Below are positions 10,951 through 24,300 of a DNA stretch of 64,000 nt, one piece after another. This DNA is from Gymnothorax reevesii (lineage: Eukaryota > Chordata > Actinopteri > Anguilliformes > Muraenidae). Both the position numbers and the translations under genes were made by a program. Location of the stretch: contig CM056577.1 in the NCBI GenBank assembly GCA_029721435.1, positions 116,124,219 through 116,188,218 of the forward strand, read 5' to 3'. The notes beneath the pieces are model-generated. The model had not been told where the DNA came from and did no database searches. It saw only the letters and a list, made by a program, of their open reading frames with translations. The first letter of the stretch is position 1. The number at the start of each line of letters is the position of its first letter.

Positions 10951-13625
10951 CTGCCGTTTTGGGCCCTAATGGACAATTGCTGTCGCCTTGGAGAGGGTCC
11001 AGATGCAGGCTTGTCACTTGGGCTGAACCTGACTGTGCCCTTCCTAAACTGCTCTGTGAGAGAACCTCTAGCACAGTGATATCCTTGTTACCATAGCAGC
11101 ATTGACATGGGGGCAGCCCACGTCTCTCCTGGTGATTTAACCCCCCCCTCATGTATACCCCTTGGGGAGCAGCGGGTTATTCTGGGCTCACTGTACCAAC
11201 CCCTTCCTGCACCCCCGCCATACAGGTTCACACCGCCAGCCAACCTCATCATCTTGCGGACGTGCCGCACCGTAATGTTATATCAATAGTCTCTCAGCAA
11301 ACTCGTCCTTTTGTACTTGCACTGCTGAAGATTTGTAAGAATTTTGATTGGCTGTCTGTCTCAATCGTTCAAGCAGTAAGGGAAATTGCTGCGTAAACAA
11401 CCTCAACGAGAACATTCACGCTATTGCTGTTGGTTTTATTTGGATAAATTGATTTTGAGGAAGGGTGCATTTATAGTTGCAGTGTTCGGTGAGAACAGGC
11501 CGGAAAGAAGAGATGCGTCAATGCAAAACGACGCTGAAGCTGATTCGAGGAGGGACGAGTGGGCAGGGCCGTAAGGGCGAAGTCCGCTCGGCTTGTCTCT
11601 CAGGTGAAGGCTGGAGCCGCGTATGAGCGCTGCGTGTCTGTGTGAATGTGTGTGTCTGTGTGTGTCTGTGTTCTGGGGATTAGGGGTCAGCAGGCACTCC
11701 GCAATCAGCCCCAAACATGTGAACAAAGAGTGCGATAATGTTTGGCCCAGTGTTTTCGCACCGTTAATGAGGCATAAACCTCTCACTTTACAACGTTGAT
11801 ATAAATCGGATGTAAATCACCCGTAACTCTGGGGAAAGGCCCAGTCCGACCTTACATGGGTGTATCACCCACTCCCCGGAGAATAGTGAGCACTACAATG
11901 TCATACCCCATCTTTTCTGCACGGTTAGTGTATAAACGCACGCACAAGCTCACACATATGTACTGGCACGCAGACATGTGCCACCTATACACACTGTGCA
12001 CATACACACACAACCCGTTTTTACCCCTCAGCCCTCAAGGCTGACAGGGTATTGCTATCCTTCGTGCGGTTGGGCGGGCGATCGAGCAGCGGGTGGCGGG
12101 CGGGCGGGCGGGCGTCTCCAAAAACTTCGACATCGGGCTGAGGGGTATTCCATGCATTGCACGCCTATTTTTCCTTATCTCTGTACTCTAAAGTGCCCTT
12201 CTGTCGATGCTGCTCGTCCCACCTGAATGTGTTTGTTTTTTTTCAGATGATTCTAGAAAGGGAAGACCCAGTTCCTCAGAAAAGTCTTTCTATGTACTAA
12301 TTTCTCCTGAATTACTGTATGTCCGGTTTCAGTCCACCACTGACATGAGATCAGTTTGATTGGTTGACGGGGGCAAACTGCGCTGCTCTCAGCATGAGCT
12401 GTGGGAGCTCTGGTGTTCTAAATGGGGATGATGGAGTTATGTAATGTTATAGGGGTGACATCACTCTGCCTGATTTTCCCTCTCCCCACCAGGCGCATGG
12501 GATTCTCTCGCGTAACGTCTCAGGATTGTACCGACCGAGCGTCCCCGCTGGCCCTGGACCCGTCCGTGACATCGCCATTTTGGCCGCAGGCATTAAAGTC
12601 GCCGCGTTTGCCGCGCCGGTTTAGGCGACGCACTCGGCAAGCAGAGGCTCACTTCCCTCTCGCTTTGCGGGGGCGGAAAACGAAAGCCTCGTTTCTGCTC
12701 TCTGAGGGTTTTCGTGGCAAAAAAAAAAACGCCCACGGGCGAATGAGACCGCTGTTCGACTCCTTCGCCGCTCGAAGCCCCCTCCACCGCTCCGAAGGGC
12801 CCCACCCCCAACCAGTGTCAGGCTAAGCCCGCTTATGTAAGAAACTCAATTATAGCACTAATACACAGAGCGCCAGGCAAATGGACCTCGGCCCACACCC
12901 TGTAGAGGCCCGGAGAGCACGCTCTCTGTTCGATACTTAGGAATTATATCAGAGAGCAAAAATGCGCTGGGCAAACAGGAAGTCTCTTTCATATGACACC
13001 TTAACGCCTTCAAGCGAGTCACTTTCAACCACCTTTCATCACTGGAGCCTGTTTGGTGATCACATGACCTGGCCAGCAGGTTCTCCCTTTTTTTTTTCTT
13101 TTTTTTTTTGCTTTCCGCCATGTCGTATGTTTATTAATTTTGCTCAGCAAAGCATGATTTTTCCTTTCGGTAATCACAGCTCTCATCTGAAACTTAGTTT
13201 CTGAACCAAAGTTTCCAAAGGGAGGCCCCATATTGCAAAACTTTTTTTTAAGTCTGTTTCAGCAACCATTTCTGTCTGATACACTGACTCTTATATTATT
13301 TTTACCACTTTTTTTGTCAGACAGTCGGGAAATATATCTGGGCTTATTTTAGTATTTGCCGATGATGTCAGGAAATTTCACACAGCGTGCAAACGGTAAC
13401 TTAACACCAGCTTATATTTTGCCCTCAAAAGGCAAGGATGGAGAAGGTCTTGAGACTGAGATGGTTGTTCAGGAGCTCTTCATTCGCCTCTGCCTGTGCC
13501 GGGCAGGGCTCCTCCCTAGGAAACGTGGGCTCAATCGGAACTGCGTGCGCCCGGCGCCCTCCCTCTGCCTGCGCTGTACATCTTGTGCTGACAGGAGCTT
13601 TTCTCCCCCTCTTGTTTCTCTGCAG
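10951..13625. other. Gene-free, probable hivep1 intron or upstream region
   Basis: No coding exon identified. A GC-rich (GGCG)n patch lies at 12070-12115 and a (GT)n patch at 11640-11670. A 134-codon open frame at 12422-12826 was judged chance. Confidence 0.4.
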
Positions 13626-13679
13626 ATAAAATCGAGGAGGCGCAGAAGGAACTGACGGATCCTAAAGGCTGTCAGAAAG
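13626..13679 (+). CDS. hivep1: hivep1 coding exon (first one visible)
   Basis: A 54-bp exon between a polypyrimidine-AG acceptor (tctctgcag) and a gtgagc donor. It enters in phase 2 (completing a GAT codon) and leaves with one base. It encodes [18 protein letters not shown], matching the conserved N-terminal segment of HIVEP1 that follows the initiator region. The split codons join exactly to the acceptor at 21188. The exon with the start Met must lie upstream; I could not find it between 1 and 13625. Confidence 0.85.
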
Positions 13680-15306
13680 GTGAGCGCGGAGGCCGACACA
13701 CAGGAAGTGACCTCGATCTGTGCGCTGCTGCGGGACGCCTGCCTACGGCATACTCGTACCAGCTCGAACCCAGGAAGCAGATTTGGCATCCTCAAATCTG
13801 CTGAATTTGCCTGCGTATTTCAGTAAAGATGCAGGTGTTTCTGACCACAGCCGGTCCCTTCATGCAAAATATATACCTGGGCGAAAGTCAAGCACTGCTA
13901 AACTCAGAATGAATTTTTTAAAATATTTGCTGATGTTGTTAATTCAGTCCTTTGGTCAGGTGGAACTTGGATCATGTTTATCTTTTGTCCAGGTGGATTG
14001 AATAAATAAGCGATAAAGCCCATATTTATAAAGCCCATTTATAAAACTGTTTTCCCCACCGACCTCTGCTCCACATCCAATGCAAGCAGAAGTCAAAACT
14101 GTTACAAAATCTGAGCTCTTGCTCTGTTAAATTTATGAATACAGGCCAGAATGCCTCCTGAAAGAATATGAAATGTCTGCAAAAGGCGTGCAGTCGCATG
14201 AGGTGTGAGGAAGAGTCGAGGATCTGACAGACTTGCACATTTGATGGAACGTTCCAGCATCAAAGTTTGCTCTCCAGTCATATTCAGAGGAGGTAGCCCC
14301 ATACTTGAGGATATTTGGATGGCGATGTGTCTAAGTGGTGTAGGAGGGGAAAGAAATGGTAGGATGGGGTGGGGGGGTGTTGGTGTTGAGGGGTGTAGGT
14401 GGAGCGAGCCCTCTTCTCCGCGGTTCTGTGAGCAGTGATAGCGGTAAGCGAGGCCAAAGCGCGGTGTGGGGACACGCCTGTGCTCAGCATTAGCATTCTG
14501 CTGGCACTGCTCTTCGTCTGCTGGCACCTGTCGTTTCCTCCTTTGCACTATGTGTGTGTATTTGCGTGTGTGTGAGTGTTTATGTGTTCTTGTGTGTGCG
14601 TGAGTGTGTGAGCATTTGATTGTATTATTGTGTGTGTGTATATGTGTTTGAATGTCTTAAAATGTGTGTGTGTATGTGTTCGCATGTGCGTGTGTGTGTG
14701 TGTGTGTGTGAGCATTTTATGGTGTTCTTACGTGTGTTTGTGTGTGTCTGCGTGTGTGTGTGTTTGAGTGTGTGTGAGTGTAGGTTAGTGTGTGCCTGTG
14801 AGTGTGCGTGTGTGTGTGGAGGTTGGTGTGTGCCTGTGTGTATGTAAGTTAGTGTGTGCCTGCAGTAACTTGTTCGTGGCTGGAGTCTGCCTTATTCTTG
14901 TTTGGGATGGTGATCATCTGATGGCAGTGCGGGGGTTGGGAGGTGGTCAGGTTTTCTCGAGAAAGGCCTGGAAGCTCCCTTTGATGAGAGAGAGCAGGGC
15001 TCTTTAACCATTTTACGCCAAACGTGTCGTTGCCGACACAGATATGCGCGTAATTTTGAAAGTACCGTAAGTACTGTAAGTTTTGCGCAATAGAAAAAAA
15101 ATTCCAACTGTTCCTGAAAGCTGAGAAGCTGTGCTTCAGCCCAAATACAGGATTCTATGGTATACACGGCAGCATGATTCTCTGCTGGGATTTTTGCATT
15201 AGGCCTTAAAGGGTTGAATTACACTCATGCACTCACACACGAACACACACACGCACTGTGAGGCACACAGGTATGTAGAAATGTGCACACACTTTTGTAA
15301 ACACTT

Positions 15307-15357
<51 letters not shown>

Positions 15358-18300
15358 TGTAAGCCAGAGATATACTGTTGGTTAATGTAGTTTTGGGGGA
15401 GATTTAGTGGCTGACACCGGTCACCAGTGATGCCAGATAATGCCGGGAACAAAGCATTCAAAGAATATGCTAGTTCATCCGCAACCATTAATACGACCCT
15501 GAAACTTGCTCATTGGCAACCAAGCCCTCTATGGCTACTGGGAGGACAGTATTAGACTGGATATTCAGTCAATGGAGTGACCAGCACTCATCTCCTTACC
15601 TCATCTCCCCCGTCTCGCATTTATGCTGCCAGTTTGAGCAGGTGTTAGAAACGTAATCCCATAATCCTTTTCTGAGCGACTGCCATGACTGAGCAGAACA
15701 GAGTCGCCCGTTGAGGTAAGCAGAGGGATTCACAGGGATGCGCAAACTCTGTAAATACCGCCCCAAAAGAGGTAGGCTGCTGATGTCACTGCTCTTATCT
15801 GTTTCACTTTTATCCCCAGGCTGCGGCTTCTTTTAGCTCCACAAGCACACCGCAGTCTGTTTCAGGTGCGTCTCGCAAAGCGCTGTGTGGAAGGTTTAGT
15901 AAGGGCCTCTCTGGACTCATTTTCAAACTGATTATAGGGCATAATTGTCAGCATAGTGATACTGAGCACCAACATTTTTAAGAAGTAAAATTTTCAGGCC
16001 AACTAAGGCAAGACGACATGGAGCATTTTTGAAAATAAACAAAACGCCCCTGCAGTGACAAGGCGGGTGCCAGATTAGCTTTTCATTCGTTATTGGTTCA
16101 TACAGATTAATTGTAACGTCCTTGAGTGAGGTCAGAGCTACAAGGCTTAAGTTTTAATTTCATTTTTGTTCCCTAAAATAATCTTACCCAATTCCTTACA
16201 ATGAGTGCAGAATTAAATATGATTTAAAGGTCAGTTGAGCTGCTTCTCAAGTTTCCCTCAGTTATTTAAGAAATGTCCCGTGCACTGGAAAAAATTTTGT
16301 TGCCTCTTGCCTTAATTCACAGTGTTGAACCTATTGGACCAGTATATTGAGAAATGGCACTGGCCACTATAAAGATTAAACCTCAACCTGCCTTCCGTTT
16401 AATTTGCAAGCCAAAGTTTGTGTGCTGAGTTTACCTTGGCCAGGTATAGGTGGTTTGCCCTTGAGCGAGTTTCACATAATGATTTGCTCCATAAACCTAT
16501 ACCGATGAGCCAAAGCATAATGACCTGCAATGCTGCTGATCCTCCTTGTGCCATCAAAACGCTCCATCAAATTGCCGTCCACATGAATGCTGGGACACCG
16601 GGCTCCCCAGCAGAACATTTTCTGAAGCATCACTCCACTTTCCCCTGATCTCCTTCCCACCGTGTATCCTGGTGCCATCATCACCCCCCAGGTAAACGGC
16701 ACTCATGCACTCGATCGATGTAACTGAAGCAAGAAAAAAAAAAAACTCAATAAATGAATGGGACCCACCAGGCGACCTGCTTCCATTGCTCCATGGTCAA
16801 GTTCCGATGGTGATCAGGGGTTAGAAACGGCACTTTGACCAGTCTGTGGACTCACAGCCCCAAACCGAATAGCGTTTAATGTGCTTTGTGCTGTGACACA
16901 TTTTCTTAATAACCATCATTAAAATTCTATGACACCTCTGCCACAGTACCCCTCCTGTTATTTTGGACCACAGGGACAGCCTTTGTTGCTTTCACATATT
17001 GATAAGCCTTGGTCACTCAATATCCAGTTGTCAGCTGGTGGTCTGTCCATCCTTGGACCACCATCAGTAGGAACTCACCACTGCTGACTGGGGACACCCC
17101 ACTAGCTCTGCTGCTGCAGAGAGGCTCTGACCCAGTCATCTGGCCTTGTGAAAGTTGATCAGGTCCCATTTCTCCCACATCCTACTCGTCAACTACAAGA
17201 TCTGACTGTTCACATGATGTCTAAGGTGTGTTCGTCAGGCTTGATATGTGCAATTGTTACAAGATAAACAATATTATTCGCTTCATTTGTGAGTGCTCGT
17301 AATGTTTGGCTCATCTGTGGAACGCATGTTCACCAATCGGCCATAACATTATGACCACTGACATGTGAAATGCATGACATTGATTATGTTATTATAATGG
17401 CACCTATCAGTAGGTGGGATATATTAGGCAGCAAGTGAATATTTTGTCCCCGAAGTTGATATGTTGGAAGCAGGAAAACTGGGCAAGCATAAGGATGTGA
17501 GTGACTTGACGAGAGCCAAATTGTGATGGCTTGGCCACTGGGTCAGGGCATGCCCAAAACTGCAGCTATTTTTTTGGGTGTTCCCAGCCTGCAATGGACA
17601 GTACCTACCAAAAGTGGTCCAAGGAAGGAAAACTGGTGAACTGATGACAGGGTCATGGGCAGCCAAGGCTCATTGATGTGCTCATTGGGCAGTGAAGGTT
17701 GGCCCTTGTGGTCTGACCCTAAAAAAGAACCTCTACAGCTCACATTTCTGAAAAAGTTCATGTTGGTTCTGATAGAAAAGTGTCAACACACACAGTGAAG
17801 TGCAGTTTGTTGCGTATGGGGCTACGTAGCTGCAGACCTCTTAGGATGTCCATGCTGACCTCTGTCCGCTGCTGAAGCATCTACAATGAGCTCTTGAGCA
17901 TTAGAACTGGACCACAGAGTGGTGGAAGAAGGTGGCCTAGTGTTTTCCATCATGTGGATGGCAGGGTGCATGTCTATTGCTCACCTGGGGAAGACCTGGT
18001 ATGGGGAGAAGGTAAGCCAGCAGAGGCAGTGTGATGCTTTGTGCAGTGTCCTGCTGGGAAAGCTTGGGTCCTGCAGTTAATATGGATGTTACTTTGACAC
18101 GTACCACCTGTTGCAGACCGAGCATATCCCTTTATGGAAAAGGTATTCCCTAAGGCCAGTGGCCTCTTTCAGCAGGATAATGTGCCCTGCTACTCAGCAA
18201 AAATGGTTCAGGAATGGTTTGAAGAAAACAACAAACTGAAGTTGTTGACTTGCCCTCGAAGTTCTCCAGATCTCGGTGCAATCGAGTGTCTGCGGGATGT

Positions 18301-21300
18301 GCTGGACAATCAAGTGCAATCCATGGTGGCCCCACCTTGCAACTTACAGGTCTGACTTTCTTTTTTCTTTTTTTTTTATATAAATTTGGCATCTCCAATC
18401 CCACCCGATGTGGAGTTTCCAATCCGGGAACTATGCACAAGGCTTGCTCGTATGCAACCTCCTGTTGCCAGCTCAGAAGAGAGAGACAGTTCGCGCCTCT
18501 CCTCCAAACCACGCGCCTGTCAGCCCCTGCATTTTTACACTCATTGGTCGAAACTATCACAAGTTCAGAACGAGGGCGGACGATACCCGAACATGAGCAA
18601 GCTTAGAATCTCTCTGACGAGTGCCTGGCTGGCCAACAGGAGGCACTTGAGCAACAAACAAGGCAACCATTTTTTTTTAACCCTTCCCAGCAGTCCATTC
18701 CCAATCTATATTCCCACAGTGCTTTAGCCAATCGTGCGCTGTTCTGAAAAAGCTGCCAACCACTGCCGGTTGATACGATGGGGGATCGAACCCGTGTGGT
18801 AGTCACTACTGCTCTGCAAATGTGGCGCCTTAATCGAGCGAGCTAACTCAACATTTTACAGGTCTTAAAGGTTCTGCTGCTAATATCTTGGTGCGAGATA
18901 CCACAGCACACCTTCAGAGGTCCAGTGGAGTACATGTCTCAACAAAACGGGTGAAAAGAGGGGACCGACACAAGATACAATAAGTTGATGTGGATAGAAA
19001 TCAGAATATCTTTCATTGCATAATGGCAAACGAAGCCTTGATGATGGCATGGTTCATATCACACTGGGACAAACAATCTGGAATCATTGTCCAAATCATA
19101 CCGCAAAACACAAAGAAGTCGTAAAGGACTATAATGCTCCCAGCCGTTGCATTTGCATTAAGAGTAGCATAAGGGCACTTCCAGCATACCATTGGACATG
19201 GCAGAGCTGAACAATAATGGATCTATTGCTTCACTGTTGTGTATTTCTCATCGTGAGAGACTGTAAGGCACAGACTGTACGTTTGGTGTCTCGATTGTCT
19301 GTGTGCTTACCAGCTGGGTCTCTCTGCCACAGCGGAAGTTCTCTTCAAGGACCTAGTGGTACAAGGAGAGCCAACATCTTTATTTCTGTTATTGTATTTA
19401 TAGATGACGTAATTAAGAGCTTTGACATTGTATTGATAGTTTGATGTAAACGGAATCAACTCGATCAACTGCCGACACCATTCGTTTTTTGAACGCGGCA
19501 ATAAGACACATTTTGAAATGAAGAGATGGGGAGAGGGAGAAGAGGGAGAGAGAGGGAGAGGGAGGGAAAGAGAGAGGGAGAGAGTGAGCTAGAGGGAGAG
19601 ATAGTGTGGGTGTAATAAATAATGATGTGTGGGCCACAGTAGGTTTAGGCGCAGCATTCGAGCAGAACCTCCTGATTCACAGTAGCAGCTTCAGAGCAGC
19701 CGCAATCTGAGCGCGCACCGCCTCGAATCTGTGAGCAAGCCGCCTCGAGATCTTTGAGCAATTTGCAGTGGGATCTATGATTGACTAACTTGCCTTTGGA
19801 TCTGTGATCGATTGATGTGCCACAGAAGTTATGAGTCATCTGTTGGAAGAGGGGTGATTTATCTGCCTTTAATGGATCTGCCTGTGACTGATCTCCCCTG
19901 AATCTACGATCGAGTGACTTCATATTGATCAGTTATCAGATCTGAGGATGATAGCATTATGGCAAGGCTTTCTTGGGCGCCTGCCCCAACAGCCTGACAA
20001 TCGGCCTGATCTTTGGCTTATCAGTGCGCAGGCGTTGAGATATTTATAATCTCATATAGATTAACAAATTCAGGTATGGCACAAAGTATAATTTGTCTTA
20101 GTTTAAATGATTTGTATCAGTGACGGCACTGCCATAGATGTCTATGGTCATCATTACTGACTAATGTTAACGTCCTTTATTTATCCTGTTTTTTGGTCTA
20201 ATGACTGTAATTAACAAGTACATTATTCTGCAGTCACTGAATGTTATTATACACTGTGCTGTATTCAGCTGTATTAGCATGTTTTTATGGAGGCGTTAGA
20301 ACATTAGTGACGAGGTATTAGTGCATCGAGGAATATTATGCAACAAAACATTACTCCCACTACATCACCGGGTAATGTTGTTTTTACCAAAAGGCACGCC
20401 GCTTTCATTAATGTTAAGTTTTTTAAGGAGAGGAAAATGCATTTCATTTAGCATTATTATTGCTAATCATCACTTTATTGAATCATCACTTTATTTTTCC
20501 ATGACTATATTTGTTATGCTTTGATATTGCGGAGAGTTAACAGAATGCCTAGCCATGAGACAACTGCCACGAGACAGCCGTATTTTTCCCAGATTACTCA
20601 CTGATTTGTGGGGCACAGCAGTCGAGGGTTCTCATTCTCACAGATCATGCACCCCAGTCCTCCTTCTCCGAGTCTACATCCCACAAAGTGGAGGGGCTGT
20701 CTGCTGCGAAAATCCAGACAGCATTGTTGTTGTTGACCTCTGACCTCCCTGCAACGCGCCATCGTGCAGCAGATTCGTTGCGTTTTCACTTGGGTCGGAG
20801 AGTGGGAACAAATGAGGTCATTTGCACTGAAGTAGGGTACAGACAAAACTGCACTGGCTGACTGTGATTTCCACTCTTAGCTTTACCGCGAAACGCACTC
20901 AGAATCGGCAAGAAAACATTATTTCTGATTTCAGGCGTGGGGAGTTTTGGGAGACAGCCAGTACAGAAAGAAGATAAATGTACTAACACATGACAAGCTG
21001 TCAAGCTGCCACATTGGAGATTTGGTCCCAGGGAGTGTATCCTCTGCCTGAAACCCAATGAAAAGGAAATAAATAAAAATGCTGGATGTTCTTGTAGAGA
21101 TAATCTGAGAAGCATCTAAAAAAGAACTTGATCTTGTGTTATTTTGAAATGACAACTGGCTGTTTGTCTCTTCCCTCTGGTGTGTAGGTGTCCCTGAAAG
21201 CAGCCGGAGGAGTGCTGACAGCATCAAAGGCCTGAAACGGAAGAAGGTGGTTGCTGAGAGCCAGCTGAAGAAAATCCCAAAGTCCCCTGTGAAGAAGCCC

Positions 21301-24300
21301 TCGCAAGCCAGGACTGCTGCGGCAAAAGGGGCTGCGCCTACCTGTTCCTTTACCAGTAGCTCCTCCCAGAACAAAACCACTGTGCCACTTCAGAATGGAG
21401 AACCTGACGATGACACGCGGTCTGTTCCTTGCCCTAGTGAGAGGCAGCCGGTGAGGGTCGAAGCCACCCCAACCAACAGGCCTATGCAGACGGACAGGCA
21501 CGTTGGCCAGAAGCGGCAGTCCTTCAAGTCCAGCAATGAAGAGCAGGGTCTGGCCTTTGGCTCAGAGGGCTCTCTGAAAGATAACTGGGGTGACTCAGCC
21601 AGTAGCAAGAGCACTAGCACTTCCCAATCTACTGCCCCACTGGAGGTTCTGCTTAAGGCCATGGAGTCAGACCTTTGCTCTCTAGCTGAGAGAAAGAGCT
21701 CCTTTGCTATGACGCATAAAAGGACAGTGGGACCAACCATCACTGCCCAGGCTGACGTGGTCATGCCCGCCAGCAGCATGAGCATCCCAGCCCAGCTCAC
21801 GTTAACGGCGCCCAACTTTACCTCTAAGCAGCCACAGTACTACCACAGTGTCTCTCAAGCTGTGGCGCTGAGTGGTCTAGCTGCAGGTCAGGCAGCTGCT
21901 GTACAGTATCAGCCCTCACAGGCATATCCACCTGGCCAAATACAGGAGCTAGGGCGCCCAGCAGAAAAACAGGGTCTCCATCCGAGTTACAGTGCCATGC
22001 CCGCCGCCGCCTCCTTGACCCATGCTCCTTCCCCTTCAGGTCCCAAGGTCCTCCCACAGAGCCAGTCAACAGTACAAACGTGCCAGTCTATCTCCGCCAG
22101 TGTGCCCAGTGCCATTCAGGTCCCTGTCACGCCCAACTTCCACCAGGTGCAAATGGCTGCCATTGTCACCCCAGGCCTGGAGCCGATGTGTAGTTCCTCA
22201 GCAAAGGATCTGAAGAACAAGAAGCAAGGCAAGTACGTGTGTGAATACTGCAACAGAGCCTGTGCTAAGCCTAGCGTGCTGCTCAAACACATCCGCTCTC
22301 ATACAGGTGAGCGGCCTTTCCCCTGCGTCACTTGTGGCTTCTCCTTTAAGACTAAGAGCAACCTTTACAAGCACAAGAAGTCCCACGCGCATGCTATCAA
22401 GTTAGGCCTGGTAGTGCGCTCGGACTCGGGCAGTGGGACCCTGTCGCAGGAATCGGACCGAACGCCCAGCGCGCACTCTGATGCGGAGGAGAGTGGTGAG
22501 AGTGAAGACGAGAGTACAGCTGGTCTGGACCCAGAGTCATCTCAGAGCAGTGTCACAGGACTGTCCGAGAGCAGTATGCAGAGTGCCAGTACAACCCATA
22601 CCAGCCAAGGAGAGGTGGATCCACCAGCTGCCCTGGAGACTTTAAAAACCAATCAGAAGGCGCTTGAGCCCAAAGTGACAGCCCCTCTGCCAAAGGTTGT
22701 CGTCTACTCTGTCAATGTGTCCCCCTTGCGTGCAGACAGCCCAAGGGTCACAGACTCAACACCAGAGCTGGCTCAGGCCCAGGCTCAGAGGCAGCGTGAG
22801 CCCCAGGTTACCAGCATCAGGTCCAGTGTCACGGTCCTGTCGTCTTTGACCGAAGTTGAGAGTCCTAGTCCTCAACAGGAGACTATAAGTGAGGATGATG
22901 ACCGGCATGCTAGGTCACCCCCCAGTGGTGGGCATGCACTACTGCAGAGGCAGGAAGCAACGGACTTCTTCCAACTGCAGAGACAGCAAGCAACTGATGT
23001 TTACCAACAACAGCAAGGCAAGGTCTTGCTAAGCCCACGCAGTTTGGGAAGCACAGACTCCGGCTACTTTTCTCGCTCTGAGAGTGCCGACCAAGCCATG
23101 AGTCCGCCAAGCCCATTTGTCAAGATTAGCCCCCCAACAGACATGGATGTGTCCAAGAACCCGCTGATTAGTCAATCTCCTGCTGTCGCAACAGTCATGC
23201 AGGCTACATATGCTGAGAAACCCCCCACTGCCCTGGGTCAGATGCGACCGCCATTGGAAACCAAAACCCTGTCGCTCGAGGAGCGCATTTCAAAGCTGAT
23301 CTCAGACAATGAGGCAGTGGTAGATGACAAGCAGCTGGACAGTGTGAAGCCAAGAAGAACATCTCTTTCCAGAAGGGGAAGCATTGACTCTCCAAAATCA
23401 TATATATTTAAGGACTCTTTTCAGTTTGACCTCAAACCAATGGGCAGAAGATCCAGCTCCAGCTCAGATATACCAAAGTCCCCCTTCACCCCCACTGACA
23501 AAACCAAACAGGTGTTCCTCCTTTCCGTTCCCCCTCAATATCCATCCATGGACTGTTTACCTATAACAAGGAGTAACTCCATGCCTACAACGCCGGGCTT
23601 TTCAGCACTACCCCCTAATGTAGCCCATCAGCCCCATGTGCTGCGTGGTTGTCAATCATTTGATGAGAAAATTGCTACCCTCAGTGATGACGTTTTTATT
23701 TCAGCCCCTCCCACTCCCAATCCAGCAGTGCACACTCGTACACTTGTAAGACAGATAGCCATTGAAGATTTCTCTGGCAGTGAGGGACATAGCCTTCCAT
23801 CTACTCGGTCCATGGATGAGAGCCGTCTTGGACCCAATAGTATGTCTACGGAGATCATGCAGAAGAGTAGGTCTTTTGAACATGCACCTGAGGTAAACAA
23901 AAAACCCCAGCAAGGTAAAGGAACGATGTTTGAATGTGAAACTTGTCGTAATCGGTACAGGAAGCTGGAAAACTTCGAAAATCACAAGAAGTTCTACTGC
24001 TCGGAATTGCACGGACCCAAGAACAAGCCAGCAACAGTTCGGGAGGTTGACCAAGATGTGTTTCTCCGTGGTGTTCAACAGCCTCCAGCTTTTAGTCGAA
24101 CCACTGGTGCCACGGGTGCAGCTGATCAGCAATCATCAATACGAAAAAGAAGAAAAATGAAAAGTGTGGGAGATGATGAAGACCAGTCTCCAACTGAGAC
24201 GAATGCCCCCTGCTCAGGAAGTTTTGACTCCTGTCAGCTTTCCAAGGACAACCGAGTGAGGACTTTTCCACAAGCTTCACTTATTGGGGATCTGCAGCCC

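Larger units (their letters stand above)
13680..16500 (+). other. hivep1 intron, first part
   Basis: Intronic sequence between 13679 and 21188. A GT-rich tract fills 14556-14860 and a pure (AC)n lies at 15310-15354. Otherwise no repeats or exons were recognised. Confidence 0.6.
17331..18985 (+). mobile_element. Tc1/mariner element, dead, split by a SINE
   Basis: The left end caccaatcggccataacatt belongs to a common fish Tc1 family (catalogued by its ggccataacattatgaccac terminus). A matching right inverted repeat is not seen after 18985, so the copy is 3'-eroded. The interior carries the decayed transposase described separately. Confidence 0.8.

Noticed and set aside
12422..12826. 134-codon open frame upstream of hivep1
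   Set aside because: GC-rich patch, no recognised domain, no match to the HIVEP1 N-terminus; likely chance or an untranslated exon at most.
21247..21249. GTG as a possible start of the large hivep1 frame
   Set aside because: Conserved HIVEP1 sequence continues upstream to a proper splice acceptor at 21187/21188.
20931..21815. Open - strand frames opposite the start of the large hivep1 exon
   Set aside because: Antisense shadows of a GC-balanced coding exon; no independent features.
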